Source: Bacillus albus (GTDB taxonomy: Bacteria; Bacillota; Bacilli; Bacillales; Bacillaceae_G). Taken from it: a DNA stretch of 64,000 nt. Every line of letters begins with the position of its first letter. Within the stretch, counting starts at the first letter, position 1. The notes beneath the pieces were generated by a model. The model saw only the letters and a program-made list of their open reading frames with translations. It searched no databases and was not told where the DNA came from. The translations under genes were made by a program, and so were the position numbers. Shown here in pieces: positions 35,929 through 44,937 of this stretch. The stretch is taken from contig NZ_MAOE01000037.1 in assembly GCF_001884185.1 (NCBI RefSeq), positions 62,001-126,000 of the forward strand, written 5' to 3'.

Positions 35929-36288
35929 ATGACACTTACATTACTCTTACTTATTTTCATATTCATTGCCTTTATATTTGCGCTAACTATCATTTTTATA
36001 ACAGTTAAAAAAGGGAAGTTTTCCAAACGTCCCTACTTACAATCTATTATCGTTTACATTTTATTTTTTACAAATTGGATCTTATATTTAACATCTTTTT
36101 ATTCGTTACTCCCCGAGAAAGTTAGCGAGTTCATATTCTTGCCCATTTGGTTTGTTCTTTGTATTTTAGGATGTATCGTTTTCTGGCGCGAATGGCGAAA
36201 CAATCGTGTGTTCTCAATATGTATCGGTTTTCTTTCCATTATTAGTTTTCTATTTGGGTTATTTTTGTTAGTTCTTTCAGGGATGTAA
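35929..36288 (+). CDS. Four-helix membrane protein, unknown function
   Basis: 119 residues with four hydrophobic segments (about 4-28, 41-60, 70-90, 95-115). No family is recognised. It starts directly at the stop of the hydrolase, after AAAGGAGAG, so it is the third gene of the operon. An inverted repeat at 36294-36328 ends the transcript. Confidence 0.65.
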   Translation: MTLTLLLLIFIFIAFIFALTIIFITVKKGKFSKRPYLQSIIVYILFFTNWILYLTSFYSLLPEKVSEFIFLPIWFVLCILGCIVFWREWRNNRVFSICIGFLSIISFLFGLFLLVLSGM

Positions 36289-36293
36289 AACAA

Positions 36294-36328
36294 AAGGAAG
36301 AAAAGCCACCATTCAACTTTTCTTCCTT
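36294..36328. terminator. Terminator between convergent genes
   Basis: AAGGAAGAAAAG and CTTTTCTTCCTT form a perfect 12-bp stem around CCACCATTCAA; it overlaps the last codons of the small gene at 36313. Confidence 0.78.
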
Positions 36329-36483
36329 CTATGTTTACCTTTATCTTTCACTGTCACTGATTCACAAGGTGTATAATATATTTGAGGTGTCGCCTTATCA
36401 ACAAACATCATAAACGTAATGAAGCCGATAATAAAGAAAATAAACAACGTTAACAAAATTGCTCCTATCGTTAAAAGTATCAT
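36313..36483 (-). CDS. DUF3951-like small membrane protein, 56 aa
   Basis: ATG 36483 follows AGGGGTGG. One membrane helix (about 2-27: ILLTIGAILLTLFIFFIIGF) precedes a short PQIYYTPCESVTV segment and a basic tail (KGKHRRKK). The YYTP turn resembles the NYYTPFD motif of DUF3951 Bacillus proteins. Role unknown. It is a single gene. Confidence 0.6.
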   Translation of the reverse strand: MILLTIGAILLTLFIFFIIGFITFMMFVDKATPQIYYTPCESVTVKDKGKHRRKKS

Positions 36484-36545
36484 AACACCACCCCTATATC
36501 TTTCATGTTATTACACTTTTCGCTATTATATGAGCGTAATCCTTT

Positions 36546-36857
36546 TTAGAAAAAGAAACGTAACAAAATAATCACAATCACTCCTGTTAATACTGTACCT
36601 AATAAACTACGAGTATATATTGCTACAAGAAATGTTGGAATTGCTGCAATAAGATAATCCCACTGCATCGTTTCATGAATAAATAATACTTGTGCTAAAA
36701 GTGCTGCTAATATCGCAATTGGTATGTAATTTAACCATTTTAAACCCCATTCCGGAATTTGAAGTTTGCTAAATACAAGTAACGGTAAAATACGTGGTAC
36801 GAGTGTGACAGCTCCTGCTGCTAGTAAAAGTAGTATTACGTCCAATCTCATTTCCAT
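36546..36857 (-). CDS. azlD: AzlD-type branched-chain amino-acid exporter subunit
   Basis: 103 residues, three to four helices, with LAAGAVTLVPRILPLLVFSK, the PRxLP turn typical of AzlD, and WLNYIPIAILAALL. It is the small partner of AzlC in export of branched-chain amino acids (or azaleucine). It overlaps the azlC stop by about ten bases. Confidence 0.88.
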   Translation of the reverse strand: MEMRLDVILLLLAAGAVTLVPRILPLLVFSKLQIPEWGLKWLNYIPIAILAALLAQVLFIHETMQWDYLIAAIPTFLVAIYTRSLLGTVLTGVIVIILLRFFF

Positions 36858-37573
36858 TTTTCAATCACAACTCCAATCGTTGCAGCTAGTAATGTAGCGA
36901 TAATAACCGCTATACTATCTGGCATAAATAAGTGTGAAACGTATGCTATTAAAATCGCTACAATTGCAACAGTAAGATGAATTGCTAGTTTCGGTTTACT
37001 ACTTATGAGCTGAAGGACAAATAACCCGATAAACATTGCTGGTAATGCATAATCCATGCCGTACGTATGCGGATCTGGTATCCACTCACCAAACAACCCG
37101 CCAATAATAGTAGCAAGAATCCAATTTAAATATGCTGTGACATTTAAACCGATCATCCATCTTTCACCTAAATGTCCTTTTTGCGCTGCGTGCTGCACAG
37201 CAACACCGAACGTTTCATCTGTAATTTGAGAACCGATTATTACATTTTTTAATAGGGGAAGTTTCGTAAAGTACGGCGCGAGCGCAGCACTCATTAAAAG
37301 GTGGCGTAAATTAACAAAAAAGACGGTGAAAATAATTGCTGAAGCAGGCGCACCAGCTGCATACATACCAGCTAATATAAATTGGGCAGAACCTGCATAA
37401 ATTAAAGTGGACATAAACGCAATTTCAATGATGGAGAAACCTGCTGTTTTTGCGATTACACCAGCTGCTATACCGATGCTTAAATAACCAAATACAGTTG
37501 GTAAACAATCTTTTACTCCTTGCTGAAATGTATCATCGCTTTGCAAAGCTACATGTGCCTGAGCTTTACTCAT
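36848..37573 (-). CDS. azlC: AzlC-type branched-chain amino-acid exporter
   Basis: 241 residues, about six helices, with FGYLSIGIAAGVIAKTAGFS and the conserved YAGSAQFILAGMYAAGAPASAII (part) and FFVNLRHLLMSAALAPYF motifs of AzlC/YgaZ exporters. The start is ATG 37573, nine bases after GGAGG; ATG 37582 is adjacent to the site. It overlaps the TrmB-type regulator gene, with which it forms an operon. Confidence 0.92.
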   Translation of the reverse strand: MSKAQAHVALQSDDTFQQGVKDCLPTVFGYLSIGIAAGVIAKTAGFSIIEIAFMSTLIYAGSAQFILAGMYAAGAPASAIIFTVFFVNLRHLLMSAALAPYFTKLPLLKNVIIGSQITDETFGVAVQHAAQKGHLGERWMIGLNVTAYLNWILATIIGGLFGEWIPDPHTYGMDYALPAMFIGLFVLQLISSKPKLAIHLTVAIVAILIAYVSHLFMPDSIAVIIATLLAATIGVVIEKWK

Positions 37574-38402
37574 CCGTATCATCCTCCATTCCTTTCATCG
37601 TTCGTTTTCCTGTTACGACATGAACTAAATCTATATTTTCACGCCATAACGTATCTAACTTATCAGCTCCAAACTCCTTCGTGATTTCTTCGACCATAAT
37701 ATCGTGCCGTACATACTCTGTAGCAACGAGAACTAAAGCTGGATCATATGTTGTAACGGCCCATGAAGTGCTATCATTTGAGAAGTTCGCAATTAATACT
37801 TCCTCTCCATCACGAGCAATAATAGTTAAATGACCACCCATTCTCTTTTCTACAACGTGGGGTGTCATATAATTATGGTGAAACGTCGCGCCTATTTTTG
37901 TATTTGGAGCACCAAATAAGATTGAAAATATATGTACACCTTCCTTTTCTTTCTGATGAATATATGGTCCAATTTCATGTACTTGATCTTCCCAAACAGA
38001 AATCCATAACTCTTCCTTCGCCCTATTAATTATATTGCAAATTTCTTTTACAACACGATCATTTGAGCGAATATGCGAAATTACATCTATTTGTCGCTCT
38101 TGTTCCAAACCATTTAATTTCTCACCTAAAAATTCAAAAGACTTTTCAAAATCTTTTCGCATTCGATTCATTAATTCGGTAGCTGGTACTGGTACATATT
38201 TTACTGGTTCAGTAGGAACGATATGCACTGCTCCTTTATCCATTAACTTACCGAGTACCTCGTAAATCATAGAACGAGGTACTCCTGTTTGTTTACTCAC
38301 TTCATACCCTGTTACTGGGGAATGTTTTAGTAGTCCAATATACGCTTTACATTCGTACTGGGAAAAACCTAGCTTTTGTAACTCCTTTATAATTTCATCC
38401 AT
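37566..38402 (-). CDS. TrmB family transcriptional regulator
   Basis: 278 residues. The N-terminal winged helix (FSQYECKAYIGLLKHSPVTGYEVSKQTGVPRSMIYEVLGKL, key GVPRSMIYEVLGKL at about 41-54) is the TrmB pattern; the C-terminal half is a PLD-like ligand-binding domain. GAGGGGAT precedes the ATG. It heads the azlCD operon and presumably binds the 11-bp dyad in its own promoter. Confidence 0.88.
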   Translation of the reverse strand: MDEIIKELQKLGFSQYECKAYIGLLKHSPVTGYEVSKQTGVPRSMIYEVLGKLMDKGAVHIVPTEPVKYVPVPATELMNRMRKDFEKSFEFLGEKLNGLEQERQIDVISHIRSNDRVVKEICNIINRAKEELWISVWEDQVHEIGPYIHQKEKEGVHIFSILFGAPNTKIGATFHHNYMTPHVVEKRMGGHLTIIARDGEEVLIANFSNDSTSWAVTTYDPALVLVATEYVRHDIMVEEITKEFGADKLDTLWRENIDLVHVVTGKRTMKGMEDDTDE

Positions 38403-38449
38403 CGGTAATCCCCTCTCATTCTATATAACTCTCATTTCCAAACAACATA

Positions 38450-38483
38450 TATATTAGTAGTTATTAGTATACCTACTAATATA
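38450..38483. promoter_or_regulatory. Operator of the TrmB-azlCD operon
   Basis: TATATTAGTAG (38450-38460) and CTACTAATATA (38473-38483) are perfect 11-bp arms 12 bases apart. The -10 hexamer lies within the right arm, so binding would block transcription. Confidence 0.75.
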
Positions 38484-38506
38484 AAAAAGCAGACCTGCAA
38501 AGTCAA
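38478..38506 (-). promoter_or_regulatory. Promoter of the TrmB-azlCD operon
   Basis: On the minus strand TTGACT (38506-38501), a 17-base spacer and TATATT (38483-38478) form a good sigma-A promoter. Confidence 0.75.
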
Positions 38507-38539
38507 TTGATAATTCTGAAATTTAAAACTAAAATAAAA

Positions 38540-38562
38540 AAGACTTCCGCTAACGGAAGTCC
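38540..38562 (-). terminator. Terminator of the flagellar operon
   Basis: GACTTCCG and CGGAAGTC around TTAG, then TTTTTTATTTTAG on the minus strand, directly after flgG. Confidence 0.88.
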
Positions 38563-38563
38563 C

Positions 38564-39337
38564 CTATCTCAATATTTCATTCGCTTCTTTTTCATAAATT
38601 TTATCAAATGAAGTCATAACGCGTTGTGACGCTGAAATCATTTTTTGATCCGTCATAAGATCAGCCATCTCTTTCGTCATATCTACATTTGAATTTTCTA
38701 GCATATAATTTTTTACTGTCCCTGCTCCGTTCGGTAAATCAGCAATGTTTCCTTCTGCTAGTGTAAAGCTTTTGTTCTCTCTTTGTACGAGACGATTATT
38801 CGCTTCTGCACCTACTGTTTTTGTTTGCAGGCGGGCAATATTATTTTGTGTTACTGCATCATATAACGTACCGTCTGCTTGTACAGCTACCTTTGCTCCT
38901 TCTGGAATACGAATACGTTCATTATTCTCTCCCATTACGAAAGCGCCTGAAGATGTTTGCAAATAACGATCACTATTTAATGTAAAACTACCGTCTCTCG
39001 TTAAAAACGTTTCATTATTTTTAGATGTAACGAAAAACGAAGCTGTGCCAGCAGTTCCATCATCTAAAAAGAGATCTGTAGCACTATTTGTCATTTGTAT
39101 ATTTCCTTGTACTAAGTTCACATGCGTTGCGGCTGGTACTACAGCGTAATCAGTCGAACCGATATTTGTCACAGCCCCATCTCCGCGGCGATATGTGTCT
39201 TGTACATCAAATACTTTAGAAGTCATATTTTCTGCTTTAAATCCTGTCGTTTGAGCATTTGCAACGTTATTCGAATGAACATTAATACGCTGCATGTAAT
39301 TCATCATACCCATAGAACCTATATAAAGACCGTTCAT
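38564..39337 (-). CDS. flgG: Flagellar basal-body rod protein FlgG (or FlgF-like)
   Basis: 257 residues. The N-terminus has the rod/hook signature (NVHSNNVANAQTTGFK) and the C-terminus ends in an amphipathic helix (LMTDQKMISASQRVMTSFDKIYE) typical of axial proteins. It is exported and forms the distal rod. It lies at the far end of the flhA-flhF operon rather than beside flgB/flgC. No ribosome site lies at the usual distance; AGAGGTGAAGG is 28 bases upstream, with a hairpin in between (39348-39365). Confidence 0.88.
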   Translation of the reverse strand: MNGLYIGSMGMMNYMQRINVHSNNVANAQTTGFKAENMTSKVFDVQDTYRRGDGAVTNIGSTDYAVVPAATHVNLVQGNIQMTNSATDLFLDDGTAGTASFFVTSKNNETFLTRDGSFTLNSDRYLQTSSGAFVMGENNERIRIPEGAKVAVQADGTLYDAVTQNNIARLQTKTVGAEANNRLVQRENKSFTLAEGNIADLPNGAGTVKNYMLENSNVDMTKEMADLMTDQKMISASQRVMTSFDKIYEKEANEILR

Positions 39338-39347
39338 ACTCGTTTGA

Positions 39348-39365
39348 ATAAGGCGGTTGCCTTAT
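39348..39365 (-). promoter_or_regulatory. Hairpin between the flgG ribosome site and start codon
   Basis: ATAAGGC and GCCTTAT form a perfect 7-bp stem around GGTT (written on the plus strand). AGAGGTGAAGG (39376-39366 on the minus strand) lies directly before the stem and ATG about ten bases after it, so folding would bring them to normal spacing. Confidence 0.55.
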
Positions 39366-39379
39366 CCTTCACCTCTTTT

Positions 39380-40690
39380 CTATGATGTTTGCAACATTTG
39401 TTTCGCTAAATGTTCAGCTGTAGCGATATGTATATGTTGCTTCACGTCTTGTCCGTCTGTCATTAAGACAATTGGTGCTGATGATACTGCTGGAATTTTC
39501 AACAATTCACCACTACTTGCTGTTTCATCAAATTTTGTAAATACGATACCATCAATATGAATATCTTTAAAATTCGTAATGATTTCAATCATATCTTTAC
39601 TTTTCATCGAAGCTGATAACGTTAAGCAAATATAATCTGGCTCTACTTGTCCCATCGTTTCAATCATTTCTTCCACCGTTTCTGACGCACGATAATTTTT
39701 TCCGGCTGTATCTATTAAAATATAATCGACGCGCGCTTCTTCTTTAAAATACGTAAGCGCTCTTGTCATTGCAGCTTCATCACGCACAGCGATTACTTCA
39801 AATCCAATTGTCTTTACGTAATCTTGCAGTTGCTGTACTGTTCCAATGCGCGAATGGTCTGTCGTAATAAAACCGACCGTTTTTTTCTTACCGTGAAATT
39901 GCCATGCCATTTTCGCAAGTGTCGTCGTTTTCCCAACTCCAGTTGGACCGATTAATGCAATTGTTTGCACTTCTTTTTCAAAAACGTTTTCCGTGTTGAA
40001 ATGAGATCTCATATCTTCCAATATATATTCGATCACTTCTTCTTCTGTAATCATCGTCGCATTCTCAAACTTCACTTTTAACTTTTCAGCATATGCATGA
40101 ATGAAGTATTGTTCTACATCGTTTTGTTCTAGCATACGAATTACCTTTTGAATAATAAAAGGTACAGATTCTTGCTTTTCTTTCTTTACAACAACTTCTT
40201 CTTTCTTAACGGGAACGACTTTTTTCACAGTTTTTTGCTTTTTCGTTACTTTCGTCTCTTCCGTCTGTTTCACAACGACGATGCCTTTTTCAAACAGCTT
40301 TAATAGTTTTTCTTTCTTTCTTGTCCATTCTTCACTGTTTCCTGTATGCATCGCTGCGTATGACATGGGAGTCGTCACGTTTTCTAAATTGTGCAGTACC
40401 GATTGAATTCCGTTCGCCTTCACAATTTGTTCTGAAGGATCGTTCACAACATCCATTAATTGTTCATGAAATTGAGCTGTGCCTTCGTTCACTTCTTCTT
40501 GTTTATCCTCTGGAAAAGCGACTAACATTTCATAATTCTTTTTCCAAAAAAACGGGATGTTTCGTTTTACACTTTCATCGACAACGTAATAATAATCTGT
40601 ACCATATTGGTCAAATAACTTTCGATACAATTCATTTTTCGAAGCTGCTTTTATTCGCATTAACGCTTCTTTCTTTTCTGTACTTTCCAT
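39380..40690 (-). CDS. flhF: Flagellar SRP-like GTPase FlhF
   Basis: 436 residues with the B-N-G layout. A Lys/Val/Glu-rich linker is at about 139-176. The G domain begins at GPTGVGKTTT (248-257), with LIDTAGKNYR and FTKFDETA as G3 and G4 and the AISYLT-like end replaced by PIVLMTDGQDVKQHIHIAT. FlhF sets flagellar number or position; in B. cereus it is required for normal arrangement. The usual partner flhG is not next to it; flgG is. Confidence 0.93.
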   Translation of the reverse strand: MESTEKKEALMRIKAASKNELYRKLFDQYGTDYYYVVDESVKRNIPFFWKKNYEMLVAFPEDKQEEVNEGTAQFHEQLMDVVNDPSEQIVKANGIQSVLHNLENVTTPMSYAAMHTGNSEEWTRKKEKLLKLFEKGIVVVKQTEETKVTKKQKTVKKVVPVKKEEVVVKKEKQESVPFIIQKVIRMLEQNDVEQYFIHAYAEKLKVKFENATMITEEEVIEYILEDMRSHFNTENVFEKEVQTIALIGPTGVGKTTTLAKMAWQFHGKKKTVGFITTDHSRIGTVQQLQDYVKTIGFEVIAVRDEAAMTRALTYFKEEARVDYILIDTAGKNYRASETVEEMIETMGQVEPDYICLTLSASMKSKDMIEIITNFKDIHIDGIVFTKFDETASSGELLKIPAVSSAPIVLMTDGQDVKQHIHIATAEHLAKQMLQTS

Positions 40691-40704
40691 TACTTCACCC
40701 CCTA

Positions 40705-42771
40705 CTATTCAATATAGGCAATTTGATCTACAACAATCTCTGGTGCTAATTCGCTAATACAAAGTACTTGCGCTTCTATTTGATAACGTTCTAGCAGTCT
40801 TACAATCGCAAACCTGAAATCTTTTCTACGTGTTAATAATACTGGTTCTCTACCCATTAACCTTGCTTGTTTGAATACGCGTTGTACTTGCTCAACGACT
40901 CGCGATTCCAAATCTAAATCCCAGTTTAATAAATAACCTTGATAAGAATTGTTCACAACGTCCGCATCTAATTCGATTGAATCTGAGAAGAGCGCCGCAT
41001 AAATTTTACCGTCAGGATTTTTCGCATTTTCACAAATAACTTTTGAAATACATTCACGGACGAATGACGTTACACCGTCAACATGATTTTGATAAATTTC
41101 TTTTCCATCAATAATACCTTCGATAATAGTTGGTAAATCACGAATAGAAATACCTTCTTTTAGCAGTTGTTTAATAACATTTTGAACGAGTGATAAGTCA
41201 ATTTCTTTCTTCTTAATCTCTTCTAATAAAACGCCGTTATCATTTTCAAGCGAGTTAATTAAGTCTTTTACATGTTGACGCTGAATTAACTCATGCAGAT
41301 TACGTCTAACGACAACATCTAAATGTGTAATTAATATGCTAAGTGGCTCTAATACTTGGTAGCCTTTCATTTGTGCATCTTGTACCATATGCTCTAAAAT
41401 CCAATATCCATCTTCACCGAAAATCGGATCTTTCGCTGGTTCTGCATCTAAATCAGCCATTACGTTCGGTGTTTTCAGTGCTAATAAGTACCCTGATTTT
41501 AAAACACCTTCAGCTGCCTTCGCACCTTTAATACGAATAATGTAACGTCCTCGTGGTCTAAAACTCGTATTATCTTTAAAGTTAATGCCAGGAACATTAA
41601 TACCAAGGTCGGTAATAATCGACTTCCTCATAAGAACAACTTTATCACGAGCTGTTTCTCCGTTAATTTTCTGCTTTACAAGTGCTGCTAAATCTAAACC
41701 GAGTTCTACAATAATTGGATATTTATCTGTAAATACTCCGAATGAATCTTCCACTTGTTGCAGTTGCTCATCTTCGCCTTGAATCATTTCGATTTCTTTT
41801 TGAAGCTCTTCTTCTTTTTCTTTCTTTATTCGGTTTTTATTACGAATTCCTAAGAAAATAATTGTTCCGCCAACGAGCGCGAATGGTAGAAACGGTAGCG
41901 GAGTGAAAATACCCATCGCAATAAATAAACCACCAAGCGCATAGACAACGACTTCATGCGCTAATAACTCTTTAAAGATTCCTTCAGTTACTGTATCTGG
42001 TGAACCATCAAATACACGCGTTACGATAATACCAGTTGAAATTGCAAGCATTAACGAACCGATTTGGTTTACGATTCCGTCACCGACAGTTAACTGTGTA
42101 TAGTGAATAGCTGCTTCAGCAAAACTCATGCCCTGCTGCATCATACCAACAATTAAACCGAAAATAATGTTTACGAATAAAATGACAATCCCGAAAATAA
42201 CGTCCCCTTTAATGAACTTCCCGGCACCATCCATCGCCCCGTAAAACTCTGTTTCCATATTTAATTTTTTTCGTTTTGCCTGTGCATCTTTTTCTGTAAT
42301 AATGCGCTGGTTTAAATCAGCATCGATTGACATTTGTTTCCCTGGTAAAGAATCAAGTGTAAAACGAGCTGCTACTTCAGCTGTACGAGATGCACCGTTT
42401 GCAACGATAAACTGGAATATGATTAATACTGTAAAAATAACGATACCAATTAATAAGTTCCCACCAATTACGAACTGGCCGAACTCTTCAATAACATGAC
42501 CGGCATTTCCGTCTGTCAAAATCGCTCGCGTCGTCGATACGTTAATCGATACGCGGAAAATCCCGATTAATAACAACATCGTCGGAAATGACTTTAATTC
42601 ATCCCACTCGTTAATACTTGTCGCTCGCATATAAATAAGCACTGACATACTTAGTAGAAAAACGATAATGATATCAAGTATAAATGGTGGAAGTGGAATT
42701 AAGAGCGCCACTACGAATGACGCTGCTAAAAAGATAGAAAAATAGGTTCTTGCAGAATCTATCTTAAACAA
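40705..42771 (-). CDS. flhA: Flagellar type III export gate protein FlhA
   Basis: 688 residues. Eight membrane helices lie in the first 310 residues with the FHIPEP-region stretch FRVSINVSTTRAILTDGNAG and RFTLDSLPGKQMSIDADL (each shown in part). The cytoplasmic domain spans about 330-688. It builds the export gate with FlhB and FliPQR. The start is TTG 42771, about seven bases after GGAGGAG; the longer frame starts on the ribosome site itself. The flhB stop lies just upstream. Confidence 0.95.
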   Translation of the reverse strand: MFKIDSARTYFSIFLAASFVVALLIPLPPFILDIIIVFLLSMSVLIYMRATSINEWDELKSFPTMLLLIGIFRVSINVSTTRAILTDGNAGHVIEEFGQFVIGGNLLIGIVIFTVLIIFQFIVANGASRTAEVAARFTLDSLPGKQMSIDADLNQRIITEKDAQAKRKKLNMETEFYGAMDGAGKFIKGDVIFGIVILFVNIIFGLIVGMMQQGMSFAEAAIHYTQLTVGDGIVNQIGSLMLAISTGIIVTRVFDGSPDTVTEGIFKELLAHEVVVYALGGLFIAMGIFTPLPFLPFALVGGTIIFLGIRNKNRIKKEKEEELQKEIEMIQGEDEQLQQVEDSFGVFTDKYPIIVELGLDLAALVKQKINGETARDKVVLMRKSIITDLGINVPGINFKDNTSFRPRGRYIIRIKGAKAAEGVLKSGYLLALKTPNVMADLDAEPAKDPIFGEDGYWILEHMVQDAQMKGYQVLEPLSILITHLDVVVRRNLHELIQRQHVKDLINSLENDNGVLLEEIKKKEIDLSLVQNVIKQLLKEGISIRDLPTIIEGIIDGKEIYQNHVDGVTSFVRECISKVICENAKNPDGKIYAALFSDSIELDADVVNNSYQGYLLNWDLDLESRVVEQVQRVFKQARLMGREPVLLTRRKDFRFAIVRLLERYQIEAQVLCISELAPEIVVDQIAYIE

Positions 42772-42794
42772 AGAGATCTCCTCCAAACGCGCTA

Positions 42795-43841
42795 TTACAC
42801 TTCAAGTTCATTCGTTTGAATTAAATAGCGCATAACTTCAATTACAGCTACATATAAATCTTCTGGAATCGTCTCATCCTCCTCGACTTGATAATATAAA
42901 GAACGAGCAAGCGGACGGTTTTCCACCATTGGTATTTCTTGTTCACGGGCAAGTGTTCGTATATATAATGCTAGCTCATCTTCCCCTTTTGCAACGACAA
43001 TCGGTGCTGCGTCAACGTGTTTATTGTACCTGAGTACGACCGAAATATGAGTCGGGTTATTTACAATAAATGTTGCGCCATCCATCTTCTTCGCAATTGT
43101 TCCTTGCAATATGGCATGCATAAAGTTTTTTCGTTTTCCCTTTACTTGCGGGTCCCCTTCATTATCTTTATGCTCTTGTTTTACTTCTTCTTTTTTCATC
43201 TTAATATCTTGTTCGTACTCCCACTTTTGATAAATAAAATCAATAATAGAAAGAACGATTAATATAATTAAAATAGCTAAAAAGATAAATTTAATTTGCC
43301 TAATAATTTCAGTAAGTGACGCAGTCCAGTTAAATCCAATCATACTCACGATTTTCTCTAAATTCTTTTTAAAGAGAACGTAAGCGACATAACCAATTAA
43401 CCCCATATAAAACAGTGATTTCAAAATATCTACTAAACTTTTACGACTAAACAATCTCGTAAAATAGTTTTTCGGGTTAATACGTGACGCTTTCGGCTTA
43501 ATGACTTTAGAAGAAAATAAGAAACCAACTTGAATCATATAATTGAATAAATGAAAAGCGTATACGAGTATTAATATCGGAGCTGATACTTTTAGTAGTA
43601 AAATCCCCATCATATAAAAATACTCGGTCGAATCTGTATTTTTTCCAATTTGATCAAACAGCACCGATACAGAATTGGCAATCTCAAACCCTAGCCAATC
43701 TCCGAAAAAGTAAACGACAACTGCTAACACAAGTATGGAAAATAAATTATTTAAATCTTTACTCCGGGCAATATTCCCTTCTTCACGCGATTTCTTACGC
43801 TTCTGCGGGGTGGCCTTTTCTGTTTTATTATCCTTTGCCAT
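42795..43841 (-). CDS. flhB: Flagellar export substrate-switch protein FlhB
   Basis: 348 residues. A basic N-terminus (EKATPQKRKKSREEGNIARS) precedes four membrane helices, and the cytoplasmic domain carries the autocleavage site NPTH at 262-265, which controls switching from rod-hook to filament export. GTAGGGGGA precedes the ATG. The fliR stop lies 10 bases upstream in the same operon. Confidence 0.95.
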   Translation of the reverse strand: MAKDNKTEKATPQKRKKSREEGNIARSKDLNNLFSILVLAVVVYFFGDWLGFEIANSVSVLFDQIGKNTDSTEYFYMMGILLLKVSAPILILVYAFHLFNYMIQVGFLFSSKVIKPKASRINPKNYFTRLFSRKSLVDILKSLFYMGLIGYVAYVLFKKNLEKIVSMIGFNWTASLTEIIRQIKFIFLAILIILIVLSIIDFIYQKWEYEQDIKMKKEEVKQEHKDNEGDPQVKGKRKNFMHAILQGTIAKKMDGATFIVNNPTHISVVLRYNKHVDAAPIVVAKGEDELALYIRTLAREQEIPMVENRPLARSLYYQVEEDETIPEDLYVAVIEVMRYLIQTNELEV

Positions 43842-43851
43842 GTGCGTCCCC

Positions 43852-44613
43852 CTACTTCGTTAAGAAAAAGTTAAATAGTTTCGTATATTCTTCAAGCAAT
43901 ACATCCGTCATATTTTTAAACACATAACCGAGCATTGGTACACTCATCGCAATAAACAAAATGCCACACGTAATTTTAATTACAAATGCATTCATAAAAA
44001 TATTTAGTTGCGGAGCGTTTTTTGCGATTAAAATTAAAACAAAGTTAATGATGAACAAACTTCCCATGAGCGGAAGAGCAATTTCAACCGCTGATGTGAT
44101 CGCAAATAATAACGTTGCGAGTAGACTATCTAAAAAACTAGTCGTCAGCAATTTTGAAATCGCCTCTGTATATTGAAACGACTTTAAAATCGTGGCAACG
44201 AAATAATTAATGCCGCCAAGTGAAATAAAAATAATGAGAAAAAATATATCAAAAATGGTTGATAGTAAAGTAGACTGTGAACCTGCGTTTACATCAAACA
44301 AACTTGCTTGTGATAAACCGATATCAAAGTCTAAAATATGCCCAGCCATTTTTGGAATGTTCCACAGCATTTCTACAATTTTTGAAAGTGATAATCCAAT
44401 TACTATTTGCGTTCCTGCATAAGCTGCAACGTCCCAAACTGTCTTTATGTGAGAGACATCAACTTGATCGGCCACTGTAATCGAAAGAGCAAGTCCAACT
44501 GTAACCTTCGCCATTGCTGGAATGGATCGCCCTGAGAAAAACGGTAAAAAATATAAAAATGAAGTAATGCGGCAAAACGCAAAAAACGTCGCCGCCCATA
44601 ATTCCATATTCAT
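43852..44613 (-). CDS. fliR: Flagellar export protein FliR
   Basis: 253 residues with about six helices, starting LWAATFFAFCRITSFLYFLPFFSGRSIPAMAKV (key RSIPAMAKVTVGLALS), the FliR signature. It forms the FliPQR export channel in the membrane. AGGTGGACT precedes the start. Confidence 0.93.
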   Translation of the reverse strand: MNMELWAATFFAFCRITSFLYFLPFFSGRSIPAMAKVTVGLALSITVADQVDVSHIKTVWDVAAYAGTQIVIGLSLSKIVEMLWNIPKMAGHILDFDIGLSQASLFDVNAGSQSTLLSTIFDIFFLIIFISLGGINYFVATILKSFQYTEAISKLLTTSFLDSLLATLLFAITSAVEIALPLMGSLFIINFVLILIAKNAPQLNIFMNAFVIKITCGILFIAMSVPMLGYVFKNMTDVLLEEYTKLFNFFLTK

Positions 44614-44628
44614 TTCAGTCCACCTATC

Positions 44629-44904
44629 TTAGTACGAACGCAATAGCGATGGAATTTTATCAAATAAATCTAAAATAAGCGTCGTTAACTCTTGAAACAT
44701 CCACGGACCTAAAATGATAATAACGAGTACAATACTCGCCATTTTCGGTAAAAACGTCAGCGTTTGTTCTTGAATTTGCATCATTGCCATAATGACAGCG
44801 ATGATAATAACGACAATCATACTAACGCCGGCAACCGGCATTAAAATCATAACCCCTTTATAAAAAAAGGTTTGAAAAATATCTATAATTGGTGACGTAT
44901 TCAT
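44629..44904 (-). CDS. fliQ: Flagellar export protein FliQ
   Basis: 91 residues, two long helices: VMILMPVAGVSMIVVIIIAVIMAMMQIQEQTLTFLPKM (part), the normal FliQ architecture including the MMQIQEQTLTF turn. GATAGGAG precedes the ATG. Confidence 0.93.
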   Translation of the reverse strand: MNTSPIIDIFQTFFYKGVMILMPVAGVSMIVVIIIAVIMAMMQIQEQTLTFLPKMASIVLVIIILGPWMFQELTTLILDLFDKIPSLLRSY

Positions 44905-44937
44905 TTATATGACTCCTATCACATAGCATCAAACGCT

